Assembly (NCBI RefSeq): GCF_017114945.1
Contig: NZ_JABXKQ010000040.1
Span: forward strand, 1 to 46,669
Direction: 5' to 3'
DNA: 46,669 nucleotides
Origin: Nostoc sp. JL34
GTDB lineage: Bacteria; Cyanobacteriota; Cyanobacteriia; Cyanobacteriales; Nostocaceae
The translations under genes were made by a program, and so were the position numbers. Within the stretch, counting starts at the first letter, position 1. Each line of letters opens with the position of its first letter. The notes beneath the pieces were generated by a model. That model worked only from the letters and a program-made list of their open reading frames with translations, did no database searches and was not told the DNA's origin. Below are positions 1-8,785 of the stretch, in pieces.

Positions 1-68
1 ATTGCTATATCAGGCAAGTCCTATTGTCAATAGGCTTTGAGACGCGCTAACCCTGTATCACTTAGTCT

Positions 69-1139
69 TTATTTAAGTTTTTCGTGAGCAGCCAAAATAA
101 TTTTTTCGGTTTCTTCCCAACCAATACATTTATCAGTTACAGAAATACCATATTTTAATTCTTCTCTACCAGTAATTGGCTGACTACCTTCGTGCAAATG
201 TGATTCCAGCATCATGCCAACTATTGATGTATTACCATCCACTATTTGCTGAATAATATTTTCTAAGACAGCACCTTGTAATTTGTAATCTTTATTAGTA
301 TTGCCGTGGCTACAGTCGATAACAATTCTGGGTGGTAAATTTGCCTGTTTTAATTTCTCTTCTACCAGTTTGACATTTGCTAGATCAAAATTGGGTTGAC
401 TACCACCCCTTAAAATTACGTGACCGTAACCATTACCTTTAGTTTTAAATACGCTGACCTGTCCATTTTGATTAATTCCCAGAAAATTATGCGGGTTTCC
501 AGCTGATTGGAGAGCATTCAAAGCTACTTGAATATTGCCGTCAGTACCATTTTTAAAACCCACAGGCATCGAAAGTCCACTTGCCATTTCGCGGTGAGTT
601 TGTGATTCGGTTGTGCGCGCTCCAATGGCAGACCATGTAATCAGTTCACTAATGTATTGAGGGATGATTGGATCTAGTGCTTCTGTACCAGCAGGTAATC
701 CCAACTCTGTAATTTTTAATAATAGATCCCGTGCAATTAATAACCCATTCTCTACATGAAAAGAATCATCCATATCTGGATCGTTAATTAACCCTTTCCA
801 GCCTACGGTTGTCCTTGGTTTTTCAAAGTACACTCGCATAATTAGTAGCAAGTTATCCTGGACTCGCTCGGCCAATATTTTCAATCTCTCAGAATATTCG
901 AGCGCTGCTTTTGGGTCGTGGATTGAGCATGGGCCAACTACTATAAATTTTCTGCGATCTTGAAAATCCAGGATATGTTCTATTTCTTGCCTATATGCTA
1001 AAACTCTTTGTTCCGCTAATTGTGTTAAAGGTAATTTTGATTTGACTTCATTGGGAGTTAATAAAATGCGATCGTTCTCAATGTTAGCGTTGTCGATATT
1101 ACTATTAAATAATGTGTTGTGCATGGGATGGTCTGACAA
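69..1139 (-). CDS. 3-deoxy-7-phosphoheptulonate (DAHP) synthase, class I
   Basis: First enzyme of the shikimate pathway; condenses phosphoenolpyruvate with erythrose 4-phosphate in the cytosol. The 356-aa length fits the class I AroF/G/H family. Visible family blocks are VVGPCSIHDP (metal-binding Cys about residue 71), MRVYFEKPRTTVGWKG (phosphate and substrate contacts), PAGTEALDP, VGFKNGTDGN, and DCSHGN plus MLESHLHEG near the C-terminus. The N-terminal 40 residues are Asn-rich and variable, and probably form the extension that carries feedback control in this family. The gene stands alone; the GH13 gene upstream is on the same strand with a terminator-like hairpin between them. Which aromatic amino acid inhibits it cannot be read from the sequence, so no aroF/G/H letter is given. 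Confidence 0.95.
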   Translation of the reverse strand: MSDHPMHNTLFNSNIDNANIENDRILLTPNEVKSKLPLTQLAEQRVLAYRQEIEHILDFQDRRKFIVVGPCSIHDPKAALEYSERLKILAERVQDNLLLIMRVYFEKPRTTVGWKGLINDPDMDDSFHVENGLLIARDLLLKITELGLPAGTEALDPIIPQYISELITWSAIGARTTESQTHREMASGLSMPVGFKNGTDGNIQVALNALQSAGNPHNFLGINQNGQVSVFKTKGNGYGHVILRGGSQPNFDLANVKLVEEKLKQANLPPRIVIDCSHGNTNKDYKLQGAVLENIIQQIVDGNTSIVGMMLESHLHEGSQPITGREELKYGISVTDKCIGWEETEKIILAAHEKLK

Positions 1140-1254
1140 TTTTCTATACGCACTTCAACTCAAAAGTGTAACACAAACCCATGAGATTTTAAAATAGCTT
1201 ATTTTTTACTTGACAAATTTCTAATGAAACTGTACATGAGTAAGATAATAACTG

Positions 1255-1284
1255 AAAAAGGGGAAATATCTTCCCCCTTTTCTT
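1255..1284. terminator. Terminator-like hairpin downstream of the GH13 gene
   Basis: AAAAGGGGAA at 1256-1265 pairs with TTCCCCCTTTT at 1271-1281 with one bulged base. The A- and T-rich ends would allow termination on either strand. It lies just past the stop of the minus-strand GH13 gene and upstream of the DAHP synthase gene, so it probably separates their transcripts. Confidence 0.6.
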
Positions 1285-1321
1285 TGCTATTGGACTACTG
1301 AATGAGTCGTAGTGTATATGA

Positions 1322-2980
1322 TTACTGCCATACAAACACTTTGGCTTCGTATGGCCCCAAGTCAGTTATAATGCCATCCTCACCAGCTTCGACATCATAA
1401 TTGCCTGTCCACTCGTGCCATGTACCAGCGCTAGGAAAGTTAGGAACATGATATTCAGCTAGGAAGTTTTCTGAGAAATTTGCAATTACGACTACACGAG
1501 AACCTTCATCATTCCAACGAGTATAAGCTAATACTTTTGCCTCTGCATTTTCGTGGATAAAATCAATATTTTCTGTATAGAGGGCATGATTGCTTTTACG
1601 CAGGTTGGTTAAGCCTTTGTATGAATCAAATAAACTACGATTTAAATCATTCCCTAACAGCGTCCAATCGATTTTGGATGATTCAGGTTGTTTAGGCTTA
1701 TACTCGCCAAATTCTTCTCCCATCCAAATCAAAGGTACGCCAACAGCAGTCATTAGGATGGCTACTCCTAATTTGGCCCGCCTAAAGGCTTCTTCATCAA
1801 AAATCTCACGGTTCCCCAATTCAACCATGACATGGTTATGGTCGTGGTTAGTGAGGTAATTTACCACATTGGTTGCACCCATAAAGCCTTGGCGCTTGCA
1901 GTCAATCACATCTTTGAGACGCTCTAAATCAAATGTATCACCACAGATATGTTCTAAAATGCAGTGATAAAAACTGTCATGCCAGCAACCATCCATTGGC
2001 CCATCTACATTGGTAATACTAGTAGTTTCAGGAATGTGTTCTGCAACATTATAAAAAGGCTTCATGCTAGCAGTTTTTTTAGCTTCCTGAACAATCCAAT
2101 GCATGAAATCGTAGTTGGCAATTTGCCGCGCTGCATCATAGCGAATACCGTCAAGGTGATATTCCCCAATCCAAAAACGAATTGCCTCACTAATAAATTT
2201 CCACGCTGGCTTAATATCTAATTTTTCGTCATAATGTTCGTAATTAAATTCAGGCCCCCAGTTATTATCAGGGTCACGAGGTTCGTGATGATACCAATAA
2301 TCGTGGTCAATTTGTGTTAAGGGAGCGGATGCTTCTGAGTGGTTATAAATACCATCAAGAATTACGCGAATCCCTTTAGCATGACACTCATCAATCAAAT
2401 TTTTCAACTCAGTAGTCGAACCATAACTTGATTCTGTTGCAAAGAAGTGGCGGGGATTATAACCCCAGCTATAATCACCAGGATATTCTTTAAGTGGCAT
2501 CAACTCAATAGCATTGATTCCTAGTTCACACAAATAGTCTAACTTTTCAATGACGTGTTTGTACTTACCTCGTGCATAAGGATCGTCCTCACCACCAGAA
2601 AAGTCACCAACGTGCAATTCATAAATTACTAATTCGTGGTCAGCAGGTAAAGGTTTATCATCATGTTGCCAAACATAAGTATCGGTAATCTTTTTCCCAT
2701 CTTTGACTCGGATAATACCATCATCTTTTCCACTTTGTTCATCTATGTCAGTTGCATAAGGATCTGTAACATCAACCCATTGTTCTGGTTCAAAAAACCA
2801 TGAATTTGACTGAACGCGGAATTTATATTTATAAACGCCATCTTCTAGTTCAACACTTGTGCGGAAATAACCATCATCACCTCTTTCCATTGGAATTTCT
2901 TGCCAATCAGAAAAAGAACCAATTAATGCGGCTCCTTTGTTGTAAGGTGCAAATAAATTAAATTCAATTGGCTTTGCCAT
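1322..2980 (-). CDS. Alpha-amylase family glycoside hydrolase (GH13) with N-terminal E-set/CBM48-like domain
   Basis: 552 aa. Residues about 5-90 form an Ig-like starch-binding (CBM48/E-set) domain (LIGSFSDWQ, DGVYKYKFRV). A GH13 TIM barrel follows, and a C-terminal beta domain ends the protein. Catalytic residues are visible: nucleophile Asp about 282 in GIRYDAAR, acid/base Glu about 314 in NVAEH, and the third acid Asp about 380 in TNHDHN. The N-terminal module and the ELHVGDFSGG motif resemble branching enzymes, maltooligosyltrehalose hydrolases and other glycogen-active GH13 enzymes, but the protein is shorter than GlgB (usually 630-760 aa). It therefore probably acts on glycogen or maltodextrin in the cytosol; the exact reaction is not determined. 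There is no signal peptide. ATG at 2980 begins directly with the E-set domain. Confidence 0.9.
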   Translation of the reverse strand: MAKPIEFNLFAPYNKGAALIGSFSDWQEIPMERGDDGYFRTSVELEDGVYKYKFRVQSNSWFFEPEQWVDVTDPYATDIDEQSGKDDGIIRVKDGKKITDTYVWQHDDKPLPADHELVIYELHVGDFSGGEDDPYARGKYKHVIEKLDYLCELGINAIELMPLKEYPGDYSWGYNPRHFFATESSYGSTTELKNLIDECHAKGIRVILDGIYNHSEASAPLTQIDHDYWYHHEPRDPDNNWGPEFNYEHYDEKLDIKPAWKFISEAIRFWIGEYHLDGIRYDAARQIANYDFMHWIVQEAKKTASMKPFYNVAEHIPETTSITNVDGPMDGCWHDSFYHCILEHICGDTFDLERLKDVIDCKRQGFMGATNVVNYLTNHDHNHVMVELGNREIFDEEAFRRAKLGVAILMTAVGVPLIWMGEEFGEYKPKQPESSKIDWTLLGNDLNRSLFDSYKGLTNLRKSNHALYTENIDFIHENAEAKVLAYTRWNDEGSRVVVIANFSENFLAEYHVPNFPSAGTWHEWTGNYDVEAGEDGIITDLGPYEAKVFVWQ

Positions 2981-3284
2981 AGAAGTTTTTGTAATATTAT
3001 AGGTTGATAGAGATATTCTCTAATGCTCAATTGAATTTGCAAATAGCTCTAGAGAAATAATTAGATCGTGAATGCTTCTATCTTCAGGAATAATTGATAA
3101 ACATTTTATTAATTAAAACTATAATTTTTTGAGTATTAGCTTTTTATAGCATTTGTTAACTGACGAAAATACAGATTAAATGTAATGCAAAACATCAGAA
3201 TAAATTTAATGATTTCAAAAAAAATCTGCATATAGCTACAAAAGTCAAGAAGAGAAGCAAATAGTTTTTTATTAACTTTAATAC

Positions 3285-3330
3285 AGCAGATATTCAGCAA
3301 AAAACATCCGGCTTTTGCTGAATATCTGCT
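3285..3330. terminator. Perfect 18-bp inverted repeat after the DUF1823 gene
   Basis: Arms 3285-3302 and 3313-3330 are perfect inverted complements (AGCAGATATT... / ...AATATCTGCT) around a 10-nt loop. The hairpin starts 8 nt past the stop of the minus-strand DUF1823 gene, so transcript termination or 3'-end protection is the likely role. A 69-aa open frame that crosses it is probably not a gene. The rest of 2981-3284 is AT-rich with no gene that I can support. Confidence 0.6.
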
Positions 3331-3337
3331 AATAGGA

Positions 3338-3715
3338 TTACTCAAGCTTGCCGTTACTTTGTTGCAGATAACTTAATAACCAATTTGCTGCTGTTGCCCT
3401 ACGAGTTTGTCGAGGCCCAAATTCCCCAATTTTATAACCTTTGAAACCTAATTTTTCTTTTAACATTTGTTTATTTTCAGTAGGAATGGAACGAGTCAAC
3501 TTAACTGTCGCAGGGCGAGATTCAATGAAATCTGGTGGTTGTGGGTACTCATTCTGCCATTCTGGTGCAACTTGGTTAGTGTCCCATTGTGCAGTTGAAG
3601 AGTCATAGCGATAGCCTAAATAATGCCATAGCAACTGATTAACTGTAGCATCATCAAATTTATCTTCAAGAATTGCCCAAATTGTTTCTGTATTGAGTGG
3701 TGGCAGGTTAGACAT
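3338..3715 (-). CDS. DUF1823 family protein (cyanobacterial conserved hypothetical)
   Basis: 125 aa from ATG at 3715; a GTG six bases upstream would add two residues. The sequence matches my memory of the cyanobacterial DUF1823 family: TIWAILEDKFDDATVNQL near the start, LGYRYDSSTAQWD, VAPEWQNEYP, FIESRPATVKLTRSIP, LGFKGYKIGEFGPRQTRRAT and a final NWLLSYL helix. There is no signal peptide or membrane segment, so it is probably cytosolic. No function is known to me. It is a single gene followed by a strong hairpin. The conserved basic GPRQTRRATAANW stretch could contact nucleic acid, but that is only inference from charge. Confidence 0.8.
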   Translation of the reverse strand: MSNLPPLNTETIWAILEDKFDDATVNQLLWHYLGYRYDSSTAQWDTNQVAPEWQNEYPQPPDFIESRPATVKLTRSIPTENKQMLKEKLGFKGYKIGEFGPRQTRRATAANWLLSYLQQSNGKLE

Positions 3716-3938
3716 AAACACTTCAAAATTACAAATTGAAAAACTGACTACTGATTAATTAAATTCACAACAATTAGTAGGGAGTAAAAAATACTTTATC
3801 ACTACCTTGCTACACTCCCAAAGATAGGAATGATTTTATTTTTATCTACACCTGCAATCTGCGGTATCTGCTACAAGCATTAGACAAACTACTAAAGTAG
3901 CCCTGGATAAAAAGATTCGCCAACTCAGCAGGAAAATT

Positions 3939-4004
3939 ATGGCAATAGGGGATCTGTTCAGAAATATAGTCGGTGGCAAGCAGAAATTACGTGATGAAGA
4001 GTGA
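3939..4004 (+). CDS. Possible 21-aa small protein, or remnant of a 38-codon frame with an internal TGA
   Basis: ATG at 3939 has an AGGA ribosome-binding site at about 3930-3933. It encodes MAIGDLFRN...GGKQKLRDEE and stops at TGA (4002-4004). Past the TGA the same frame stays open to TAA at 4053-4055 and keeps the same Arg/Asp-rich style (DNRDRYYRPRNHEDHN), so the TGA may have shortened a slightly longer basic protein. Part of the Arg/Asp composition comes from a HIP1 octamer in this frame, so chance is possible. The rest of 3722-4133 shows no other gene. Confidence 0.25.
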   Translation: MAIGDLFRNIVGGKQKLRDEE

Positions 4005-4133
4005 GATAATCGCGATCGCTACTATAGACCTCGCAATCATGAAGACCACAATTAATTTCACGAGTTGGAGTTAAAAACAGATTGTGTATACACAAACTAG
4101 GTAAACTGGAAATCGTAAAGATTAGACCAGTCT

Positions 4134-4436
4134 ATGCAGAATTCCACAGCACTGCCAAAGATCATCCGCGCCCATGTATTCATTTCTGGCCGAGTCCAAG
4201 GAGTGGGTTATCGCTATTCGACTGTGGACACAGCTAGTCAGTTGGGATTAAGCGGTTGGGTGCGGAATCTCCCCGATAATCGAGTAGAAGCAGTCTTTGA
4301 AGGGGCGCGAGAGGTTGTAGATAACATGGTTCGCTGGTGTCACTCTGGGCCACCTGCTGCTGTGGTGAAAGATGTTGTGGTTGAGTATGAAGAACCAGAA
4401 GGGTTGCGGGGATTTGAAGTTAAGCGGGTTAAGTAA
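4134..4436 (+). CDS. acyP: Acylphosphatase
   Basis: 100 aa, the normal size of this small cytosolic enzyme, which hydrolyses the carboxyl-phosphate bond of acylphosphates such as 1,3-bisphosphoglycerate and carbamoyl phosphate. The signature GRVQGVGYRYS holds the catalytic Arg (residue 27), and GWVRNLPDNRVE holds the catalytic Asn (residue 45), 18 residues apart as in known family members. GPPAAVV and the final FEVKRV strand also fit. It is a single gene. A weak hairpin (AAACCCAA 4450-4457 with TTGGGTTT 4476-4483) follows the stop and could end the transcript. Confidence 0.95.
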   Translation: MQNSTALPKIIRAHVFISGRVQGVGYRYSTVDTASQLGLSGWVRNLPDNRVEAVFEGAREVVDNMVRWCHSGPPAAVVKDVVVEYEEPEGLRGFEVKRVK

Positions 4437-4704
4437 GTTGAACTGAGTGAAACCCAACCTATACATTTTTATTTTTTGGGTTTAACCAAACCTGATATTA
4501 AGCTGATATCAGAATCTAGGGTTTGTTTATTTATTTTATATTTACTTTGCGATCGCTAGTACTGAGTATCCTAAATTACCCTAAAAGAAAACTGATGACT
4601 TTTATCAGCTAACCGTAGTTTAGCGCCTGTGAAAAATTTTGATTACAATGCAGATGTCCACTAGGCGGCGTGCTGTCTATCCACGTAAATCCAGAAGATA
4701 TTTG

Positions 4705-5748
4705 ATGAGTAATCAACTACAAGACTACAATCCCAGCGGCATAGGTGAAGTAAATGGCAACCTCTTAGGTTTACCCTGCAATTACGAGTCTGCAAACCTG
4801 ATTGTCTTTGGTGTACCGTGGGAAGTCACTGTTTCTTATGGTGCTGGCACTGCTAACGGCCCACAGCGAATTCTAGAAGCTTCGACTCAACTGGATTTGT
4901 TCGATTTTGATAACCCTAATGGCTGGAAGCAGGGAATTTTCATGGTGGAAATTTCCCAGGATATTTTAGAAAAGAACACATATTACCGCACTTTGGCAGC
5001 AAAAATTATTGAGCGATTAGCCCAAGGTAAACAACTCTCAGATACACCAGATTTAACACCTGTTTTGACAGAAATTAATCAGGCTGGTCAACAGATTAAT
5101 CAATGGTTGTTTGAAAATTGTCAAGAAGCAATTAATAATGGTAAGCGAGTTGCAGTTATTGGTGGAGATCATAGTTCGCCTTTAGGTTATTTCCAAGCAT
5201 TAGCGGCTAACTACGCAAATTATGGCATTTTGCACATTGATGCCCACGCAGATTTACGCGATGCCTATGAGGGATTTGAGTTTTCCCATGCGTCTATTAT
5301 GTTTAATGCGATGAAAATACCGCAAATTTCCAAACTAGTGCAGGTAGGTTTGCGTGATATTAGTCATGATGAAGTGCAAATGATTGACCAATCTGATAGT
5401 CGCATTATTGCTTATTACGACCCAACCATTAAGCAAAAGCTTTACTCTGGAACAACTTGGATTGATTTATGCCGAGAAATTATCAGTCATTTACCTGAGT
5501 ATGTTTACATTAGCTTTGATGTAGATGGTCTAGATCCCAAACTCTGTCCGAGTACAGGTACTCCTGTTCCAGGTGGGTTGGAATTAGAGCAAACTTTTTG
5601 TCTGTTCCGGGAATTGGTGAATAGTGGGAGAAAAATTATTGGCTTTGATATCTGCGAAGTTGGTGATGCAGAGTGGGATGGTAATGTTGGGGCACGGGTT
5701 GTTTACAAGCTGGCAAATTTGATGGATTTATCTCGGCAAAAAATATAA
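4705..5748 (+). CDS. Agmatinase/arginase-family ureohydrolase
   Basis: 347 aa from ATG at 4705, which follows AGAAG and begins the conserved part; an upstream frame-extending ATG at 4639 adds only an Arg-rich stretch. The binuclear metal-site motifs of the ureohydrolase fold are all present: IGGDHSSP, HIDAHADLRD, and SFDVDGLDP followed by STGTPVPGGL. The closest family labels are agmatinase (agmatine to putrescine and urea) and arginase. A related cyanobacterial branch (Synechocystis Sll1077) was shown to be a nickel-dependent guanidine hydrolase, so the substrate cannot be fixed from motifs. No hypA/hypB nickel-insertion genes, guanidine transporter or recognisable guanidine riboswitch sits next to it here, which slightly favours a polyamine or arginine role. 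A short inverted repeat (GGCAAAA/TTTTGCC, 5735-5764) overlaps the end. Confidence 0.85.
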   Translation: MSNQLQDYNPSGIGEVNGNLLGLPCNYESANLIVFGVPWEVTVSYGAGTANGPQRILEASTQLDLFDFDNPNGWKQGIFMVEISQDILEKNTYYRTLAAKIIERLAQGKQLSDTPDLTPVLTEINQAGQQINQWLFENCQEAINNGKRVAVIGGDHSSPLGYFQALAANYANYGILHIDAHADLRDAYEGFEFSHASIMFNAMKIPQISKLVQVGLRDISHDEVQMIDQSDSRIIAYYDPTIKQKLYSGTTWIDLCREIISHLPEYVYISFDVDGLDPKLCPSTGTPVPGGLELEQTFCLFRELVNSGRKIIGFDICEVGDAEWDGNVGARVVYKLANLMDLSRQKI

Positions 5749-5965
5749 ACGATAAAATTTTGCCAGAGTGGCAATGAGACTAAACTCAAGACGATGATAA
5801 CAGCAACGCCTTCGTCTCTTACCCTCGAATAATTCCTCAAACTGCCGGAAACCAAGGTTGCCAGTAAGTTTATTGCCGTCAAATTTACCAAATAGTTATA
5901 CCTGAGATCAAATAGTAATATTGAGGTGTGAGAACTTACTTATTCTTTATAGTTATAAAACTTAA

Positions 5966-6907
5966 ATGAACGTTGAGGGTATTCGTCTAAAAAATATCAA
6001 AGTGCAACAAAATGCTCTGTTGTATAAAATTTTTAATTTAGCTTCAAATCCTAATTCTGATTCAACTCAAATACAACAACTAAATAAAATTTTAATAACA
6101 ACAGCAACAACAGTTGAAAAAATATGTTCTAAGCAGCAAGGAACGCCAGCAAATCTAACTCATCTATCCCGTAGAATCTACTCATGGATAAAGTTTCTGA
6201 CAGATGAACACTATTTACAAATCCACTTGAAAACTACTGGCTATCTATTAGAAAGTGCTAAACAAATCCTGAGTATACGTGGTCAACAGCCACTCCAACT
6301 AATGATGGAAATAACTAATTTAGCTGGGCTATATCGGGGTGAAAGGTCTAATAGCGCAGCCAAAATTGTAATTAGTGAAGGATTTATAAATGCACCCAAA
6401 GCAGTATTAGAAGCTTTAGTGGAATCTGCTATTTTTGGTAAAAGTCAAAATAATACACGACTTATCAGGACATTTGCAAGTACAGAAGAATACAGCAATG
6501 TATTGCTAGAACTGGATTTGATTGCCGAGGTAGTGGCAGAAAATCCACAAGGCAAGTTTTATAACTTGGATGAGTTATTTGATAAAGTTAACCATGAATA
6601 TTTTGCGGGAAGTCTAGCTAAACCACGCCTAGCATGGAGTCGAATTAACACTTACCGCAAATTGGGACACTACGAGTCAGCTAGAGATAGAGTAGTGATG
6701 AGTTTAACCCTTGATCGTGCTAATATACCTGGCTTTGTAGTTGAGTTTGTGTTGTATCACGAATTGCTGCACAAGTACTATGGTGCGAAGTGGGTTCGGG
6801 GCAGAAAAATGGTTCACACTAAAGAGTTTCGTGTCAGTGAAAGTCAGTTCAAATCGTACAACGAAGCATCAAAATGGCTAGATAAGTTGGTACTTTTTGT
6901 GCATTGA
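5966..6907 (+). CDS. SprT-like zinc metallopeptidase domain protein
   Basis: 313 aa. The C-terminal third carries a SprT-like pattern: LDELFDKVNHEYFAGSL, then the Ser/Arg-rich strand region KPRLAWSRI, and the zinc motif HELLH (His265-Glu266...His269) in VLYHELLHKYYG. A late His (VHTKEF) could be a further ligand. The N-terminal 180 residues are helical and match nothing that I recognise. There is no signal peptide. SprT/Spartan proteins cleave DNA-bound or other proteins, but here only the fold and zinc site are supported and the substrate is unknown. The gene stands alone between AT-rich gaps, with a slightly AT-rich coding sequence. Confidence 0.75.
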   Translation: MNVEGIRLKNIKVQQNALLYKIFNLASNPNSDSTQIQQLNKILITTATTVEKICSKQQGTPANLTHLSRRIYSWIKFLTDEHYLQIHLKTTGYLLESAKQILSIRGQQPLQLMMEITNLAGLYRGERSNSAAKIVISEGFINAPKAVLEALVESAIFGKSQNNTRLIRTFASTEEYSNVLLELDLIAEVVAENPQGKFYNLDELFDKVNHEYFAGSLAKPRLAWSRINTYRKLGHYESARDRVVMSLTLDRANIPGFVVEFVLYHELLHKYYGAKWVRGRKMVHTKEFRVSESQFKSYNEASKWLDKLVLFVH

Positions 6908-7777
6908 ATTAACTTCTTGCACCGAATGAGATAGTTACTTGGTTAGGCAGTTTAATACCTGATTAGTGCAAATGTGATGTTATCGATATTCCATAAAGCA
7001 ATAATCGAAGTAGAAAGCTGAAACTATTACCCAATCAAGAATTGATATCATGTCTGGATAATTAGTTACGATTAATCTCAGGTTCGGTTAAATACTTATA
7101 ATATCTGTAGGTTAATTTGAGGAACAAAACCCAACATTTAATTCTTGTTTATGTTGGGTTTCACTGTCGTTCAACCCAACCTACGTTGAGAGATTTTATT
7201 ACAAGTAATCACTCGAACTCTATATTAAACCAGGAAATAGATATTTTTAATTTCACTACAAAGCGAAATTTTCTTCTCACATTATTGTCAGAACATTGCC
7301 GCTGTTACTACATCTGTATCACTTAATTATTAGGATATTCTTAATATTTTATTTATGACAACTGGGCTATGAATTTTTTTTAATAGTCCTGAATTATCAT
7401 CTTTTTTTTAATTTTATATCTTGATAGATAAGCTATATTTTGGCAATTTACTAATAATTATAGTATTTACTGATTAATTTACTATCAAGCAATTTTGATT
7501 ATTGATTGCTACTGATTGAGGATACCTTTTGGTGGCTTTTACTTTATAAAATGTCTTGATCCCGTGATTTTATGTATGTTTTTATTCATGAAGTTAAATA
7601 AGTTACTTAACGAGCCACAAGTTAGAGATTTTATTAACAAGTAGTATCAAGGGCGAATAGTACCTGTATTTTAAAGATGGCGAAAGAATGAAGGATGACA
7701 ATTTTGTTATGTTACTTCATCTTTCCTAAGTTAGCAGCTACCAAACTGAAATTGTGACATTACTGGAGAATAAAGCA
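6908..7777. other. 870-bp gap with one hairpin element
   Basis: This stretch is AT-rich. At 7107-7184 lies a copy of a GTAGGTT...AACCTAC terminal-repeat element with an inner hairpin (AAACCCAACAT pairing with ATGTTGGGTTT). Related copies lie at 21725-21798 and 37294-37383. A 69-aa open frame across it is explained by the repeat. I see no gene and no clear promoter in the rest. Confidence 0.6.
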
Positions 7778-7984
7778 ATGTTTTTTGGACAAGTTGAAAA
7801 AGAATTATTTTGTGGAGAAATTTGGTCTATTTGGCAAACAACGAAATTACCAGATCATCTACAGTTATTAGTGGAACAAGAACTAGGAAAACGTGATATT
7901 TGGGAATTGCAGACCCAAAAGCCTGATGATAAGCCTATTCATCTAAATCTTGATCGGGAGTCCAGTCATTCAACAAGTATTTAA
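7778..7984 (+). CDS. Small hypothetical protein (68 aa)
   Basis: ATG at 7778 with GGAGAA at 7765-7770, seven bases upstream, is a better start than the GTG at 7754. The product begins MFFGQVEKELFCGEIW and has an acidic middle and a hydrophilic tail ending HSTSI. There is no signal peptide or membrane helix. I do not recognise the family. Support is the good ribosome-binding site and the strong perfect hairpin nine bases after the stop, which looks like its transcript end. It could still be a chance frame. Confidence 0.45.
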   Translation: MFFGQVEKELFCGEIWSIWQTTKLPDHLQLLVEQELGKRDIWELQTQKPDDKPIHLNLDRESSHSTSI

Positions 7985-7992
7985 TTAAGAGA

Positions 7993-8043
7993 GGCAGTTC
8001 TTGCGTAGGGCAGTAATCCCTCCTGCCCTACGCAAGAACTGCC
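7993..8043. repeat. Perfect 21-bp inverted repeat with 9-nt loop
   Basis: Arms 7993-8013 and 8023-8043 are perfect complements (GGCAGTTCTTGC... / ...GCAAGAACTGCC). No T-run follows, so it is more likely a dispersed palindromic element or 3'-end stabiliser than a classical terminator, although it sits directly after a small gene. Confidence 0.7.
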
Positions 8044-8785
8044 GCGATGCCTACTGCGGTAAACTATGCGCTTAGAGTAAGGGTTTAAGTCTTCTATCAA
8101 AATCTTCTCTGTGAGACGCTGCGCGAACGATTTAGTGGCTTGGAATTAGATGGGGTTGAGAGCAACAGTTTAATTGAGCATCAATCACCCAAACCCTTTG
8201 CTGCTTTGCGGTAGGGATTGTGGGTTGACGAAGGCAGGAGGCAGATCGCGCTTTTAGCGTCTTCCCTTGGGAGAAGGCAGAAGGTTCCGCTCAGATGGGG
8301 ATTCAACCCCACCGAAGCGGGGGCCACGTAAAGTTAGTTGTGAGCGATTCAAACCCTTGCTCCGTCTGGTGGCGGCAGGAGGCTGTATTCCTCCTGCCTT
8401 TCCTGTTGATTTGTAAGAATTGTGGGTATTCGACCAGACATGGTATGATATGTAGTCTAGTAATGGGTCAGTTATTTTTTGATCTAATAGTAAGCACACA
8501 AACTTTCTGTATTACTAACATTAAGCATTGCTAACGCTCTCGCAGGGCTGGTGATATGCAAGTCTGCTGAAACTTCATCAAAAAAATTAGTAACAAAGGA
8601 TGAAGACTTTTGATCTCTAGTGGTTCCTGTCATTAGTTTTGATGGGTTGTGAAAGTCCGTAGTCAGGACTTTTTAGTTGAAATTGAGCGATAAATTGCTC
8701 ATTACGAACCACTAGTTACATATTTTCAAGTGAAGTCTATTTTGACAAAACAGGGCTGCAACAATTTTCAAACAGGGAAATACTC
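8044..8785. repeat. Repeat-rich gap upstream of the MFS gene, including a MITE-like unit
   Basis: No gene is supported here. Pieces of common cyanobacterial dispersed repeats are visible (GAGACGCTGCGCGAACG near 8112, a GGGATTCAACCCCACC block near 8299). A hairpin GGCAGGAG/CTCCTGCC lies near 8373-8400. A 99-bp unit at 8617-8715 has 10-bp terminal inverted repeats (CTAGTGGTTC 8617-8626, GAACCACTAG 8706-8715) and two inner hairpins (AAAGTCC/GGACTTT, and GAGC/GCTC). It resembles a miniature inverted-repeat element and lies about 70 bp upstream of the MFS start, so it may carry regulatory signals. Confidence 0.55.

Noticed and set aside
3136..3345. 69-aa open frame on the minus strand after DUF1823
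   Set aside because: It overlaps the DUF1823 stop and its first third is an 18-bp inverted repeat; composition is AT-driven and no ribosome-binding site is seen.
7117..7326. 69-aa open frame in the gap after the SprT-like gene
   Set aside because: It starts inside a dispersed hairpin element and the encoded sequence shows no family pattern.
8299..8360. tRNA-like look of a GGGATTCAACCCC block
   Set aside because: I could not fold a full cloverleaf with acceptor and anticodon stems; it fits a dispersed GC-rich repeat better.
8254..8534. Overlapping open frames of about 80 aa on both strands
   Set aside because: Both lie in repeat-rich intergenic DNA; translations are low-complexity and lack good start signals.
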